In this document: one piece after another, positions 1 through 8,045 of the stretch
Position numbering within the stretch: position 1 is the first letter of the stretch
How the letters are laid out: each line of letters opens with the position of its first letter
Made by a program: the position numbers and the translations under genes
The notes under the pieces: model-generated
What the model was told of the DNA's origin: nothing
The model's database searches: none
What the model saw: only the letters and a program-made list of their open reading frames with translations
NCBI GenBank assembly: GCA_034422835.1
Contig: DAOUJJ010000014.1
Span: forward strand, 62,001-126,000
Length of the DNA stretch: 64,000 nucleotides
Direction of reading: 5' to 3'
Source: VXMO01 sp034422835
GTDB lineage: Bacteria > Chloroflexota > Dehalococcoidia > UBA6926

Positions 1-1
1 G

Positions 2-679
2 CATCGCTCCGTTGAGAGCGTCGTGATGGTCGATCTCGATGAAGAGGTCGTGAACCTCTGCAAGGAATATCTGCCCACATGGCACCAGGGTGCGTTTGAC
101 GATCCACGTGTCGAGCTGCGTCATGAGGATGCGCTTGCCTACCTTGAAAACGCCGATAAGCCGTTTGATGTGATGATTCTCGACCTCGTGGACCCCATGG
201 AGGCCGGCCCCGCCTACCGTCTCTATACGCAGGAGTTCTATCGCATGGCGAGTGATCAACTGACGGATTACGGCGCGCTCGTTGTGCAGTCTGGCCCGGC
301 CATCGCGGGCATGACGGCGGGGCCCGCGACCGACGCCAACAGCCATGAGCCGGAGGCGCTCACTGACCTTGTGCGCGGATTCACGGCGCTCTATCACACG
401 TTGGACTCCGTCTTTCCGGTCGTCACCGGCTACAGCCCCGTGATCATGGACTTCGGCGGCGCGTGGAGCTTTGTCCTGGCGTCAAAGAGTGGCGAGAATC
501 CCGCCGGGCTTGCGCCGGAGCAGGTTGACGCGCTCATCGCAGATCGCATCAATGTTAGCCTCCGCTATTACGACGGAATAACGCATCGCCACATCTTCTC
601 GCTCCCGAAGCCCCTGCGGGATGCCTTGGCAGCGGAGACGTGGATCGTCACTGAGGAGCATCCGCTCCTCGTTCCGTAA
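2..679 (+). CDS. speE: Spermidine synthase-like aminopropyltransferase, 5' partial
   Basis: The frame is open from the first bases, so the N-terminus lies outside the window; 225 residues remain. The visible part has the Rossmann-type layout of polyamine aminopropyltransferases: an acidic strand MVDLDEEVV that would contact decarboxylated SAM, a second motif with HEDALAYL, and the catalytic-loop motif DLVDP followed by LYTQEFY. These enzymes move an aminopropyl group from decarboxylated SAM to putrescine or a longer polyamine in the cytoplasm. The insertion after DP (DPMEAGPA) differs from classical DPxGPA, so the acceptor amine cannot be assigned. The next gene starts 86 bases downstream with its own Shine-Dalgarno sequence, so co-transcription is possible but not shown. 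Confidence 0.82.
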   Translation, partial: HRSVESVVMVDLDEEVVNLCKEYLPTWHQGAFDDPRVELRHEDALAYLENADKPFDVMILDLVDPMEAGPAYRLYTQEFYRMASDQLTDYGALVVQSGPAIAGMTAGPATDANSHEPEALTDLVRGFTALYHTLDSVFPVVTGYSPVIMDFGGAWSFVLASKSGENPAGLAPEQVDALIADRINVSLRYYDGITHRHIFSLPKPLRDALAAETWIVTEEHPLLVP

Positions 680-765
680 ACGGATGCGCGGCATTAAGCT
701 ATGTGCGTCATAATGGCATTCACAATGACTATGGTGCGAACAGCCGCACGGGAGGTAGGTGGATC

Positions 766-2424
766 ATGCCGCGTCTAACCGGAGGACAGGCTCTTGTGCA
801 GGCTCTCAAGCGCGAGGGTGTTGAAGTAATCTTTGGGCTGCCCGGCGTGCAGCTCGATTGGGCGTTTGATGCGCTGTATGACGAACAGGACTCCATCCGT
901 GTGATTCACACGCGGCATGAACAGGGCACGTCATACATGGCGGACGGCTACGCTCGCTCAACCGGCAAGATCGGGGTCTGCCTCGTTGTTCCGGGGCCCG
1001 GGCTCTTGAACGCGGCGGCGGGGTTGTCGACCGCCTATGCCACCAACTCCCGCGTGCTCTGCATTGCCGGACAGATTCCCACGCACCATCTCGGCAAGGG
1101 CAGGGGCGCGCTGCATGAGATCAAGAACCAGCTTGAGACCATCGACGCCGTCACCAAGTGGGCCGGACGCGCCATGGACGCGACGGATGTGCCCGGCCTG
1201 GTCAATGAGGCCTTTTATCAACTCAAGTCCGGCAGGCCGCGCCCGGTGGAGATCGAGGTGCCGGTGGATGTCCTGATGACAGAGGCTGACGTTGAGTTCT
1301 ATGAGCCGGGAATGCCTCATGCGATTGAGGGAGACCCGGAACTGCTGGAAAAGGCGGCGCAGGCGCTCGGAAACTCCGAGCGGCCACTGATCTTCGTCGG
1401 CGGTGGAATCATCAGCAGTGAGGCTACCCGGGAACTGCAGGAACTGGCGGAGATGCTTGGCGCTCCGGTGATCATTTCCCAGAACGGACGCGGGGCGCTT
1501 TCAGATCGCCACCCACTCGCCCTGCCCGGCATTGCCGCCTATGATTTGCTGCCCAATGCGGACGTCATTCTCGCGGTTGGCACGCGATTCGTGATGCCCG
1601 GCCCCAACCCGTATCCGAGAGATGAGGACCAGACCGTCATCCACGTTGATATTGATGATTCCGAACTGGATAGGAACGTCGCGCCGGACCTTGGCATCGT
1701 TTCCGACGCGAAGGCGGCGCTTGCCGATCTCATCCGACGTGTTCCGCGCCACAACAAGTCCCGCGAATCACGCGACGAGGAGATGGCCGCCGTCCGTGCA
1801 ACAGTGCAGGAAAAGCTGGCGTCCATGTCGCCCGTTTCCGAGTTTGCCGGAGCGATTCGCACGGCGCTGCCGGAGGAGGGCATCTTCGTGACGGAGGTCA
1901 CGCAGGTCGGGTACTTCTCTAACCAGGGTTTCCCGGTCTATTCACCGCGCAGCTACATCGGCGCGGGCTACCAGGGCACGCTCGGTTACGGTTTCAATAC
2001 GGCGCTCGGCGTCAAGGTCGGTAACCCTGACAGGCCGGTCGTGGCGATCTCCGGCGACGGCGGCTTTATGTACGGCGCGCAGGAGCTTTCAACGGCCGTC
2101 CGGTATGGCATCAACCTCGTGACTGTGGTGTTCAACGATGGCGCGTACGGCAACGTGCGCCGCACCCAGGACACCGCATTCAATCACCGCCTCATTGCCT
2201 CCGACCTGCATAACCCTGACTTCGTGAAGTTCGCGGAAGCGTTCGGCGCGCAGGGCAGACGTGCCGAGACGCCGGAACAGTTGACGACACAGGTGGAAGA
2301 GGCGCTCAAGGCGGAGGCGCCCGCGCTGATCGAGGTGCCGTTGGGCGTGATGCCCAACCCGTTCCAGATCTTCGGCCCGCCGCCGGACATGATGGAGCGC
2401 GCGCTGGAACTGGCCAAGCGGTAA
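766..2424 (+). CDS. Thiamine pyrophosphate-dependent enzyme, acetolactate synthase large-subunit family
   Basis: 552 residues, a normal length for the IlvB-like TPP superfamily. The N-terminal PYR domain carries FGLPG and the activating glutamate in RHEQG; a central nucleotide-binding-like domain follows; the C-terminal PP domain has the TPP/Mg motif beginning GDGG near residue 431 and ending in NDGAYG. Upstream in-frame codons exist from 703, but ATG 766 is preferred because GGAGGT sits about six bases before it and the homologous region (GGQALVQALKREGV) begins immediately. The reaction would be decarboxylation or carboligation of a 2-oxoacid. No IlvN regulatory subunit or other branched-chain genes are adjacent, so it may be a relative of acetolactate synthase with another substrate. 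Confidence 0.85.
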   Translation: MPRLTGGQALVQALKREGVEVIFGLPGVQLDWAFDALYDEQDSIRVIHTRHEQGTSYMADGYARSTGKIGVCLVVPGPGLLNAAAGLSTAYATNSRVLCIAGQIPTHHLGKGRGALHEIKNQLETIDAVTKWAGRAMDATDVPGLVNEAFYQLKSGRPRPVEIEVPVDVLMTEADVEFYEPGMPHAIEGDPELLEKAAQALGNSERPLIFVGGGIISSEATRELQELAEMLGAPVIISQNGRGALSDRHPLALPGIAAYDLLPNADVILAVGTRFVMPGPNPYPRDEDQTVIHVDIDDSELDRNVAPDLGIVSDAKAALADLIRRVPRHNKSRESRDEEMAAVRATVQEKLASMSPVSEFAGAIRTALPEEGIFVTEVTQVGYFSNQGFPVYSPRSYIGAGYQGTLGYGFNTALGVKVGNPDRPVVAISGDGGFMYGAQELSTAVRYGINLVTVVFNDGAYGNVRRTQDTAFNHRLIASDLHNPDFVKFAEAFGAQGRRAETPEQLTTQVEEALKAEAPALIEVPLGVMPNPFQIFGPPPDMMERALELAKR

Positions 2425-2453
2425 CAGACCGATCTGCAACAGACAGTCGAATC

Positions 2454-2477
2454 GGGGGCGGCGCATGCGCCGCCCCC
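2454..2477. terminator. 24-bp perfect GC palindrome after the TPP gene
   Basis: A perfect palindrome: GGGGGCGGCG (2454-2463), loop CATG, then CGCCGCCCCC (2468-2477). It begins 29 bases after the stop codon of the TPP enzyme. The RNA would form a ten-pair, almost all G-C hairpin. The following bases (gtctgtcatt) are not a real U-tract, so classical intrinsic termination is uncertain; a transcript-end stabilising hairpin is an alternative. Confidence 0.5.
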
Positions 2478-2480
2478 GTC

Positions 2481-2536
2481 TGTCATTCCGAACGTAGCGT
2501 CACACCCACCTGTCATTCCGAGCGGAGTCGAGGAAT
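2481..2536. repeat. Tandem TGTCATTCCG repeat units (family C)
   Basis: The decamer TGTCATTCCG occurs at 2481-2490 and again at 2511-2520. The second copy continues as a short inverted repeat, ATTCC (2515-2519) with GGAAT (2532-2536) around gagcggagtcga. The element resembles short intergenic palindromes found in many environmental bacterial genomes. It lies between the TPP gene and the helicase gene. Confidence 0.6.
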
Positions 2537-2627
2537 CTAAAGACGTGGAGCGCAGACCCGCAAAGGAACGATACGCCCACTGATACGTGCGCGCCGCTGG
2601 TATGCTTAACGCAGATCGGTTTCTCCT

Positions 2628-4838
2628 ATGACTACCGCAGCGCGCGATATTCTCGAAAACCTGAACAAAGAACAACTTGAGGCAGTTGAAGCTGTCGAAG
2701 GCCCCGTCCTGATCATCGCCGGGCCGGGTTCCGGCAAGACGCGAGTCATCACACATCGCATCGCCTACCTCGTTCGCAAGTTGGAATTGAATCCCCGTCG
2801 CATCCTTGCCGTCACGTTCACCAACAGGGCGGCGCGGGAGATGCGCTCGCGCGTTGAAGGACTTATCGGCGACCGCGCCGGGCAGTTGACGATGGGCACA
2901 TTCCATTCCTTGGGAGTGCGTATTCTCCGCGAGTTTGGTGAGCAGATCAATGTCCCCGATGACTTTGTCATCTACGATCAAGACGATCAGACCAGCCTGA
3001 TGCGGCGTGCCATTGAGGCCGAGGGAGTTGACCCGCAGACGTATCGGCCGGCGACTATGCTCAACACAGTGAGTGGCGCCAAAAGCCGAATGCTGACGGT
3101 CGGCGATTTCAAGTCGAAGGCAGCAAACCGATATGACAACATCGTTGCCGCCTGTTATGACCGTTACGAGCAACTCCTCCAGGCTGCGCACGCGGTCGAC
3201 TTCGATGACCTGCTGATGAAACCGGTGCTCCTGTTACGGTCGCATCCGGATATCTTGCGCCGCCTACAAGGCCGATACACCCACGTGATGGTGGACGAAT
3301 GGCAGGACACCAGCGTCATGCAATTCGAGTTCATCTCCATGATTGCTGAGGGCAGCAACAATATCTGTGTGGTTGGAGACCCGGACCAGTCCATTTATTC
3401 GTGGCGGGCTGCTGAGATTCAGAATTTTGAGAGGTTTAGGAAGAGATTTGAGCAGCTACAAGAAATCAGACTTGGTCACAACTACCGTTCAACATCCACA
3501 ATCTTGGATGCCGCACACGCACTGGTTGAGGTGAACGAGGAATGGATACACATCAAGCTCACCACCGATAAAGGCACAGGCTCACGGGTCACTGTCGAAC
3601 CAGCGGACGATGAGGAATATGAAGCGCTCTACGTCGCGGAGGAGATTGAGCGCCTCGTTGCGGAAGAGAAGACCAGGTACGGCGACTGCGCCATCATGTA
3701 CCGCACCAACGCCCAATCCCGCGCTTTCGAGGACGCCTTCAACCGCGCCGGTATCCGTTACCGCATCATCGGCGGCCTGCGCTTCTGGGAACGGCGCGAG
3801 ATCAAGGATGTAGTCGCGTACCTGCGGGTCCTGCACAACCCGTATGACGACATCAGCCTGCTGCGCATCGTCAATGTTCCAACGCGCGGCATCGGCCGGC
3901 GCTCGCTGGATATCCTCGAACAGTGGGCGGACGCGAATAGCGTGCCGGTATTCTCCGCCATGCAGGTTGCGGCGGAGGGGCAGGAGGCAAACGGGCCCGC
4001 CCTGCCAACGCAGTCGCAAGGCCCTGTCCGCGCGTTCGTCCGGATGATGACCGGGTTGGTAAACGCATCGCAGGAAAAAGACATCCTTGAGTTCTTTGAC
4101 CAGGTTCTCCACGACACGGATTACAGGAATCTCATCCTTGATGACGAAAACGCTGAGGATCGTCTGGATAACATCGATGAGCTTCGCAACGTCGCCGCCC
4201 AATACCAGGCGTTGGCGCCCGGAGAAGCGTTCGCGGCTTTCCTGGACCAGGTGGCGTTGTCCACCGACCTCGATGCTGCGCTGAGAGGCGAAGGCTCGGA
4301 CCGGATCGACGCCGTAACTCTCATCACGCTCCACCAGGCCAAGGGGTTGGAGTTTCCCGTCGGGTTCATCGTGGGCTGTGAGGAAGAGTTGTTGCCGCAT
4401 ATCCGCTCAGTGGAGTCGGGTGATCCGGCGGAGATGGAGGAGGAACGCCGCCTCTGCTACGTCGGCATGACGCGGGCGATGGAGCGGCTCTACATGACGT
4501 ATGCGCTGCGCCGCAACACGCGTGGACAATACGGCCCCCGCAAGGCCTCGCGCTTTCTCCAGGACTTGCCTGACAACCTGGTCAAGCGCCGGATGCCGTC
4601 ACTGTTCGGACTGTCCGGCCCGCGAGAGCCGATGCCTGAACCGCAGCTTGACGTGCCCAAGGCGCCCGCGCCGTTCAGGCCCGGCGACCACGTGGGCCAT
4701 GCGAAGTTCGGGCAGGGCGTTGTCGTGGCGTGCCTGGAGACGCCGGGGCGGGATGATTTTGAGGTAACGGTCGCTTTCAAGGGTCAGGGCGTCAAGCGTC
4801 TGCTGGCCGGACTTGCCGGATTGGAGAAACTGAACTGA
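2628..4838 (+). CDS. pcrA: ATP-dependent DNA helicase, UvrD/PcrA type
   Basis: 736 residues, typical of superfamily 1A 3'-5' helicases. Visible motifs: Q-motif region LNKEQLEAV, Walker A AGPGSGKT at residues 31-38, the DExx box as DEWQDTS near 223, motif III GDPDQSIYSWR, motif V/VI region TLHQAKGLEFP and YVGMTRAMERLYMTYA, and a C-terminal small barrel (GDHVGHAKFGQGVV) as in PcrA. It would unwind DNA in nucleotide excision and mismatch repair and displace RecA or RNA polymerase. No clear Shine-Dalgarno precedes ATG 2628; a -10-like TATGCT lies at 2601-2606. RNase D follows after 23 bases. Its full length and complete motifs argue for the housekeeping copy. Confidence 0.95.
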   Translation: MTTAARDILENLNKEQLEAVEAVEGPVLIIAGPGSGKTRVITHRIAYLVRKLELNPRRILAVTFTNRAAREMRSRVEGLIGDRAGQLTMGTFHSLGVRILREFGEQINVPDDFVIYDQDDQTSLMRRAIEAEGVDPQTYRPATMLNTVSGAKSRMLTVGDFKSKAANRYDNIVAACYDRYEQLLQAAHAVDFDDLLMKPVLLLRSHPDILRRLQGRYTHVMVDEWQDTSVMQFEFISMIAEGSNNICVVGDPDQSIYSWRAAEIQNFERFRKRFEQLQEIRLGHNYRSTSTILDAAHALVEVNEEWIHIKLTTDKGTGSRVTVEPADDEEYEALYVAEEIERLVAEEKTRYGDCAIMYRTNAQSRAFEDAFNRAGIRYRIIGGLRFWERREIKDVVAYLRVLHNPYDDISLLRIVNVPTRGIGRRSLDILEQWADANSVPVFSAMQVAAEGQEANGPALPTQSQGPVRAFVRMMTGLVNASQEKDILEFFDQVLHDTDYRNLILDDENAEDRLDNIDELRNVAAQYQALAPGEAFAAFLDQVALSTDLDAALRGEGSDRIDAVTLITLHQAKGLEFPVGFIVGCEEELLPHIRSVESGDPAEMEEERRLCYVGMTRAMERLYMTYALRRNTRGQYGPRKASRFLQDLPDNLVKRRMPSLFGLSGPREPMPEPQLDVPKAPAPFRPGDHVGHAKFGQGVVVACLETPGRDDFEVTVAFKGQGVKRLLAGLAGLEKLN

Positions 4839-4861
4839 CCTGGAGCAACCGCCCCGCGCGG

Positions 4862-6010
4862 GTGGACATCATCGATGATGCCGGGGGGCTGGCCGCGCTC
4901 GTTGAGCGACTGTCCCGTGAGCAGTGCATCGTCATCGACACCGAGTCCAACGGCTTCCATCGCTTTCCTGACCGGGTCTGCCTGGTGCAGATTGCGGTAG
5001 GGGGCAGGGCATGGGTCATTGACCCGCTTGAAATGACGACGGATGACATCGCGCCGCTGGGCGCATTGATCGCCAATCCGAGCGTTGAAAAGGTCATCCA
5101 CGCCGCCTCCAATGACATCCGCGTCCTGGACAAGGAATGGTCGTTCCGGGTTGCCAACGTCTTTGACACGAGTATCGCGGCGCAGTTCTGCGGCATGCGG
5201 CGCGTGGGTCTGGACTCGGTCCTGATGGATGCGCTCGGCGTCGCCATCGTCAAGTCAAAGAGCCTCCAACGCGCGGACTGGACGGTGCGCCCGCTGTCCG
5301 ATGAGGCGCTCCAGTATGCCGTTGACGACGTGCTGCACCTGCAGGACCTGCGCGATGAACTGGCGCGGCGGCTTGAGGAGCTGGGGCGCGTTGAATGGGT
5401 GGCAGAGGAGTTCCGGCGTCTTGAGAACGTACGCTATCGCCCGCCCGATCCGCCCGATGTCGCCTTCCTGAACGCCAAGGGCAGCCGGGCCCTGGGGCCG
5501 CAGGAGTTGGCAGTCCTTCGCGAGTTGTACGTCTTTCGACACAACGAGGGTGTGCGGCGCGATATGCCCCCGTTCAAGATCATGAGCGATACGGTCTTGA
5601 CCACCATTGCCGCGGCGGGACGTGATGATCTAGCCGAGATCAAGGGCATACCGCCGAATTCGCTGCGCCGGTACGGCAAACGCCTGCAGCGTGCGCGGGA
5701 ACGCGGCCTTGCCTCCCCGCCCGTCACCCGACCGCGAAACGGCAACGCAAACCCCAACGGCCTTGAAGGCCGTCCCACCCGGGAACAGGTCGACCGCCTC
5801 CGCGACCTCAAGGCGTGGCGCAACGAAAGGGGCGAGGAATTGGGTCTCGACCCGGCTCTTATCTGGCCGATGCAGAGCCTGGAACGGCTGGCGCGTGATT
5901 CCTCGCTGCTGAATGATGAAACGGGGGAGGGCGCGTCCGTTGTGCGAGAATGGCAAGCGCGCGAGTTCAGGGAGTCACTCGCCGCCGCGCTCAGGATGAC
6001 GCAGAATTGA
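4862..6010 (+). CDS. rnd: Ribonuclease D (DEDDy exonuclease with HRDC domain)
   Basis: 382 residues. The exonuclease domain shows the DEDDy residues: D and E in IDTESN near residues 26-28, the second Asp in HAASNDIRVL near 86, and Y with D in YAVDDVLHL near 152-156. An HRDC nucleic-acid-binding region follows at about 215-290 (LAVLRELYVFRHNEG to ALAEIKGIPP-like AEIKGIPPNSLRRYG). The enzyme trims tRNA 3' ends. The start is GTG 4862; no ATG is available nearby in frame and the sequence before it lacks a good Shine-Dalgarno, so the true start is uncertain and could involve coupling to the helicase stop 23 bases upstream. The C-terminal segment after 290 may be a second HRDC-like module. Confidence 0.9.
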   Translation: MDIIDDAGGLAALVERLSREQCIVIDTESNGFHRFPDRVCLVQIAVGGRAWVIDPLEMTTDDIAPLGALIANPSVEKVIHAASNDIRVLDKEWSFRVANVFDTSIAAQFCGMRRVGLDSVLMDALGVAIVKSKSLQRADWTVRPLSDEALQYAVDDVLHLQDLRDELARRLEELGRVEWVAEEFRRLENVRYRPPDPPDVAFLNAKGSRALGPQELAVLRELYVFRHNEGVRRDMPPFKIMSDTVLTTIAAAGRDDLAEIKGIPPNSLRRYGKRLQRARERGLASPPVTRPRNGNANPNGLEGRPTREQVDRLRDLKAWRNERGEELGLDPALIWPMQSLERLARDSSLLNDETGEGASVVREWQAREFRESLAAALRMTQN

Positions 6011-6032
6011 ATGAGGGAGAGAGGGGAACATC

Positions 6033-6416
6033 ATGGCAATCGAGCGACTACAACCGGATGGGCTGAGCAAGCCCGCGGCCTACACCCAGGTCGTGAAGGT
6101 TGGCAATTTCATCCACATTGCCGGCCAGACATCACAGAATGCCGCCGGCGAAATTGTTGGCGCCGGCAGCATCGATGAGCAGGCGGAGCAGGTGTTCAGC
6201 AACCTGGAGGTCGCGCTTGAGTCCGTCGGCGCGACGTGGGCGAACGTGATCAAGATCACCACGTTTCTCACGCGCCGGGAGGACCTCGAAGGCTATCGAG
6301 CGGCGCGCCAGCGCCACATCCCTCACGACCCGCCCGCCAGCACGCTCCTCTTCATCACCGGCCTCGCCCACCCGGACTACCTCATCGAAATAGAAGCCAC
6401 CGCAGTCTTGGACTAG
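6033..6416 (+). CDS. Rid family protein (YjgF/YER057c/UK114) lacking the RidA arginine
   Basis: 127 residues, the usual length of a Rid subunit, which forms trimers. The family signature is clear: HIAGQTSQNAAGEIVGAG at the N-terminus and the final IEIEATAV. In RidA proper an arginine in the PAR-S motif binds the substrate carboxylate and is needed for 2-aminoacrylate deamination. Here the aligned segment reads PPASTLL, with serine in place of that arginine. It therefore fits the Rid subfamilies whose activity is unassigned. A purine-rich stretch (gggagagagggg) precedes ATG 6033. The gene starts 22 bases after rnd and may be co-transcribed with it. Confidence 0.88.
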   Translation: MAIERLQPDGLSKPAAYTQVVKVGNFIHIAGQTSQNAAGEIVGAGSIDEQAEQVFSNLEVALESVGATWANVIKITTFLTRREDLEGYRAARQRHIPHDPPASTLLFITGLAHPDYLIEIEATAVLD

Positions 6417-6424
6417 CCGCCCTC

Positions 6425-6444
6425 ATTCCGGCGAAAGCGGGAAT
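6425..6444. repeat. dRS3-like 20-bp palindrome (family A)
   Basis: ATTCCGGCGAAAGCGGGAAT, an inverted repeat around a GCGAAAGC core that would fold with a GAAA loop. Closely matching copies are at 15019-15038 and 17277-17296, each followed by C(C/T)AG. The ATTCC-N-GGAAT layout resembles the dRS3 element of Neisseria. Confidence 0.75.
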
Positions 6445-6457
6445 CCAGCCGACCCTG

Positions 6458-6484
6458 TTCGCCCTGAGCCTGTCGAAGGGCGAA
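6458..6484. repeat. REP-like palindrome (family B), full copy
   Basis: TTCGCCCT (6458-6465) pairs with AGGGCGAA (6477-6484) around an 11-base loop. The same element with longer arms lies at 54492-54528, and diverged copies on the other strand are at 53171-53197 and 60889-60914. It sits 14 bases after the family A copy, between the Rid gene and the LRR lipoprotein gene. Confidence 0.75.
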
Positions 6485-6527
6485 CCTACCTCCCGCCGTC
6501 ATCACCAAACTCCTCTATCCTTGAAAC

Positions 6528-7670
6528 ATGATTGTTCTCCGCCGCCCGCACGCCCTAACCGCCGCCCTCGCCGCGGCCGCCCTCACCCTGATTGCCTGCG
6601 CGCCCCAGGAGTCGCCGGAGCAGCAGCAGACACCTTCGAGCGGCCCTGTCGGCTCCGTCTCGGACAGTGAGGTCGTCACCGCCACACCCACCCCGTCGAT
6701 AAGCCCCACCGCCACCCCTGACATTCAAGCCACTGCGGAAACGCTGGCGGCCACCATCGTCGCCGAGCAGCTTGCCAACGCCACACCTGCGCCCACCCCT
6801 ACAGCGCGTCCAACAGCCACTCCCGCTCCCGCGCCAACGGTCGCTCCCCGCCCCACGCAAGCGCCGACACCCGTTCCTCCGCCAACACCAAAACCCACCC
6901 CTGACCCCGGCCCTGAGAATGATCGACAAGCCCTGATCGCCCTCTACGAGGCCACGGACGGCGACAACTGGAAAGACAACGAAAACTGGCTGAGCGATGA
7001 GCCGCTTGATGAATGGGAGGGCGTCGGAACAAACAGAGCCGGCCGCGTGGATTACCTTAGTCTGAGCGACAATCGGTTGGCAGGCGAACTCCCCGCGGAG
7101 TTGGGCAACCTGGCAGCGCTTGAGTCTCTCTGGATAGATACTAACCGCCTGGTTGGCAGAATCCCGGCGTCGCTTGGCAACTTGGGTTATCTGCAGAGAT
7201 TTCAGGCTGCCGGCAATCGGCTGTCTGGTCGCATCCCGGATGAACTAGGGAATCTAGCGGAATTGAGAGACCTTCACTTGCGTGACAATGAACTGTCCGG
7301 ATCGATACCGGAGACATTGGGGAACCTCAATAAACTCGAAACACTTGACCTCTATGACAATAATCTGTCGGGGCCCATCCCTCCGGAATTGGGCATGGCA
7401 TCCGAGCTTGAAAGCCTCACCCTTGGCAAAAATGCGCTTACCGGGAGCATCCCGCCGGAGCTCGGGAATCTCTCACATTTGCAAGTTTTGATCTTATATT
7501 TGAACCAGCTTTCCGGGCCGTTTCCCCGTGAACTCGGTAATCTGCAGCACTTACGGACGGTATTGCTTTTCGGGAATCATCGACTAACCGGCTGTATACC
7601 CGTTGGACTACGGTATCTGGATGAGGGAGATGGGCTACAGACCGATGGCCTGCCCTGGTGCGATGAGTAG
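6528..7670 (+). CDS. Lipoprotein with eight plant-type leucine-rich repeats
   Basis: 380 residues. A signal peptide ends in the lipobox LIAC, making Cys24 the predicted lipidated residue. Residues about 25-135 form a Thr/Pro/Ala linker typical of wall-spanning surface proteins. A cap module (ALIALYEATDGDNW and EWEGV) precedes eight repeats from about 175 on, matching LxLxxNxLxGxIPxxLG, the plant-specific LRR class; the last ends in a GCIP unit with a short cysteine-containing cap. The protein would be exported and displayed at the cell surface; a ligand-binding or adhesion role is inference. No enzyme domain is visible. It is flanked by palindromic repeats upstream and an inverted repeat downstream, so it is probably monocistronic. 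Confidence 0.85.
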   Translation: MIVLRRPHALTAALAAAALTLIACAPQESPEQQQTPSSGPVGSVSDSEVVTATPTPSISPTATPDIQATAETLAATIVAEQLANATPAPTPTARPTATPAPAPTVAPRPTQAPTPVPPPTPKPTPDPGPENDRQALIALYEATDGDNWKDNENWLSDEPLDEWEGVGTNRAGRVDYLSLSDNRLAGELPAELGNLAALESLWIDTNRLVGRIPASLGNLGYLQRFQAAGNRLSGRIPDELGNLAELRDLHLRDNELSGSIPETLGNLNKLETLDLYDNNLSGPIPPELGMASELESLTLGKNALTGSIPPELGNLSHLQVLILYLNQLSGPFPRELGNLQHLRTVLLFGNHRLTGCIPVGLRYLDEGDGLQTDGLPWCDE

Positions 7671-7673
7671 AGG

Positions 7674-7712
7674 CTTGTCCCTGCAAACACGCTATGTTGG
7701 GCGCAGGACAAG
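7674..7712. terminator. Imperfect inverted repeat downstream of the LRR gene
   Basis: CTTGTCCCTGC (7674-7684) pairs with GCAGGACAAG (7703-7712) with one bulged C and an 18-base loop. It starts three bases after the LRR stop codon. There is no following T-run, so it is at most a weak terminator for either strand. Apart from this hairpin I see nothing in 7671-7865. Confidence 0.3.
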
Positions 7713-7865
7713 GAGTTGAGCCATAACAGCCGATGACCATGTGACGCCACTTACAGCTTAGTGAAGTCTGAAATGGCCATATCAAGACGAGTGTTTCAAC
7801 TGCTCGAAAGAATTGGGGACTTATACCGGATGTGGCACATAGACTAGTTACCGCGTCCGTGTGAA

Positions 7866-7994
7866 TCAGTTGGCGGCAATTTCCTCTAGTGTCTCCACCG
7901 CCCTTTTCATCAACTCCACAAGCCTCTCAAGCTCTTCTCTGATTGCTTGAAGCTCTGCGAGTTGTTCCCGATTTGCGTCGAATGGGAAAGCCAT
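7866..7994 (-). CDS. 42-residue predicted coiled-coil protein
   Basis: A short frame starting at ATG 7994 encodes 42 residues: a short MAFPFDAN head and then one continuous amphipathic helix with leucine/isoleucine heptads (LAELQAIREELERLVELMK and on to LEEIAAN). The Shine-Dalgarno sequence AAAGGAG is about seven bases before the ATG, which is good support for translation. It lies 51 bases downstream of the zinc-finger-like gene on the same strand and is probably the last gene of that unit. No family is recognised. The helix suggests a small oligomerising or partner-binding protein; this is inference. Confidence 0.6.
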   Translation of the reverse strand: MAFPFDANREQLAELQAIREELERLVELMKRAVETLEEIAAN

Positions 7995-8045
7995 GTCGTT
8001 CTCCTTTCCGTCCGCCACAAGGCGTGCGGGGTAGTTTAGGGCACG

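Noticed and set aside
2184..3191. 335-residue minus-strand frame
   Set aside because: Antisense to the TPP gene end and the helicase start; crosses two palindromic repeats and shows no domain.
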